Source: Paenibacillus pasadenensis DSM 19293
Lineage (GTDB): Bacteria > Bacillota > Bacilli > Paenibacillales > Paenibacillaceae
Direction: 5' to 3'
Assembly (NCBI RefSeq): GCF_000422485.1
Contig: NZ_KE383847.1
Span: forward strand, 379,084 to 438,588
Length of the DNA stretch: 59,505 bases
Part shown: positions 59,326 to 59,505 of the stretch, in pieces
How positions within the stretch are numbered: position 1 is the first letter of the stretch
How the letters are laid out: every line of letters starts with the position of its first letter
Position numbers and translations under genes: made by a program
The notes under the pieces: model-generated
What the model saw: the letters and a program-made list of their open reading frames with translations, nothing else
Told to the model about the DNA's origin: nothing
Database searches by the model: none

Positions 59326-59505
59326 TTTATGGAGAGTTTGATCCTGGCTCAGGACGAACGCTGGCGGCGTGCCTAATACATGCAAGTCGAGCGGATCTTG
59401 TCCTTCGGGATAAGGTTAGCGGCGGACGGGTGAGTAACACGTAGGCAACCTGCCCTCGAGACTGGGATAACCTCCGGAAACGGATGCTAATACCAGATAC
59501 GCGAT
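59326..59505 (+). rRNA. 16S ribosomal RNA, 5' end (partial)
   Basis: The segment begins TTTATGGAGAGTTTGATCC, has the universal AGAGTTTGATCCTGGCTCAG site (59333-59352) and continues GACGAACGCTGGCGGCG and CGGACGGGTGAGTAACACG. The V1 region is short and the layout Bacillales-like, consistent with Paenibacillaceae. It is truncated by the window end after about 180 nt; the downstream rRNA operon is outside. Confidence 0.97.

Overview
The window is a high-GC chromosomal segment of a spore-forming Gram-positive rod, most likely Paenibacillaceae (Paenibacillus or Cohnella-like). Evidence: a GerA-type germinant receptor operon with a candidate sigma-G promoter, a CotF-like coat protein, strong AGGAGG ribosome binding sites, YesM/YesN-type two-component regulation of a sugar ABC transporter, an SLH-anchored modular glycosidase, a B. 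subtilis-like dpp-ykf muropeptide operon, and the 5' end of a Firmicutes 16S rRNA gene at the right edge. No phage, transposase or CRISPR-Cas genes are visible.

Layout. 1-585: 51-bp tandem hairpin array, truncated by the window start. 0.6-3.2 kb: HAD phosphatase and AraC/GyrI regulator (minus), divergent ArsR/DUF2087 regulator. 3.3-8.1 kb: germination operon (GerA-, GerB-, GerC-type subunits, small membrane protein, CotF-like protein). 8.2-13.8 kb: AAC(3)-like acetyltransferase, APC permease, YqcI/YcgG protein, LysE exporter, DUF1989 protein, thioesterase. 14-15.2 kb: UgtP/MGDG-synthase-type glycosyltransferase. 15.3-15.8 kb: 52-bp and 50-bp repeats. 16.2-22.9 kb: sensor kinase, response regulator and a carbohydrate ABC transporter without its own ATPase. 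22.9-25.9 kb: AT-richer patch with DUF5317 protein, a 30-aa ORF and a GGDEF/HD-GYP protein. 26-27.7 kb: beta-lactamase-family hydrolase (cre-controlled) and DUF3870 protein. 27.9-36.9 kb: dppABCDE-ykfABC. 37-40.4 kb: APH-like kinase with IMPase-like phosphatase, Cys-rich protein with ANT(6)-like enzyme. 40.5-42.7 kb: ECF sigma and DUF4179 anti-sigma. 42.9-46.4 kb: HesB-like protein, SH3b amidase, RmuC, YpsA-like protein. 46.45-47.0 kb: second 51/52-bp hairpin array. 47.1-55.5 kb: repeat-tailed unknown protein and a 2345-aa GH3-CBM-GH30-CBM-SLH protein. 55.7-58.8 kb: methyltransferase with histone-like tail, HTH regulator and MFS transporter. 59.1-59.5 kb: rRNA promoter, leader and 16S start.

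How the genes work together. Cell-wall and surface themes dominate: muropeptide import and trimming (dpp-ykf), wall amidase, glycolipid synthesis, ECF/anti-sigma envelope sensing and an S-layer glycosidase. Two perfect cre-like sites (26046, 48408) suggest catabolite control of the hydrolase and of the giant glycosidase. The most unusual structural signal is three sequence-unrelated intergenic arrays that share a 51-52-bp hairpin-bearing unit, plus several in-frame minisatellites in coding sequence. The most unusual gene is the glycosidase that fuses two complete catalytic modules (GH3 and GH30) with five carbohydrate-binding-like modules and an SLH anchor.
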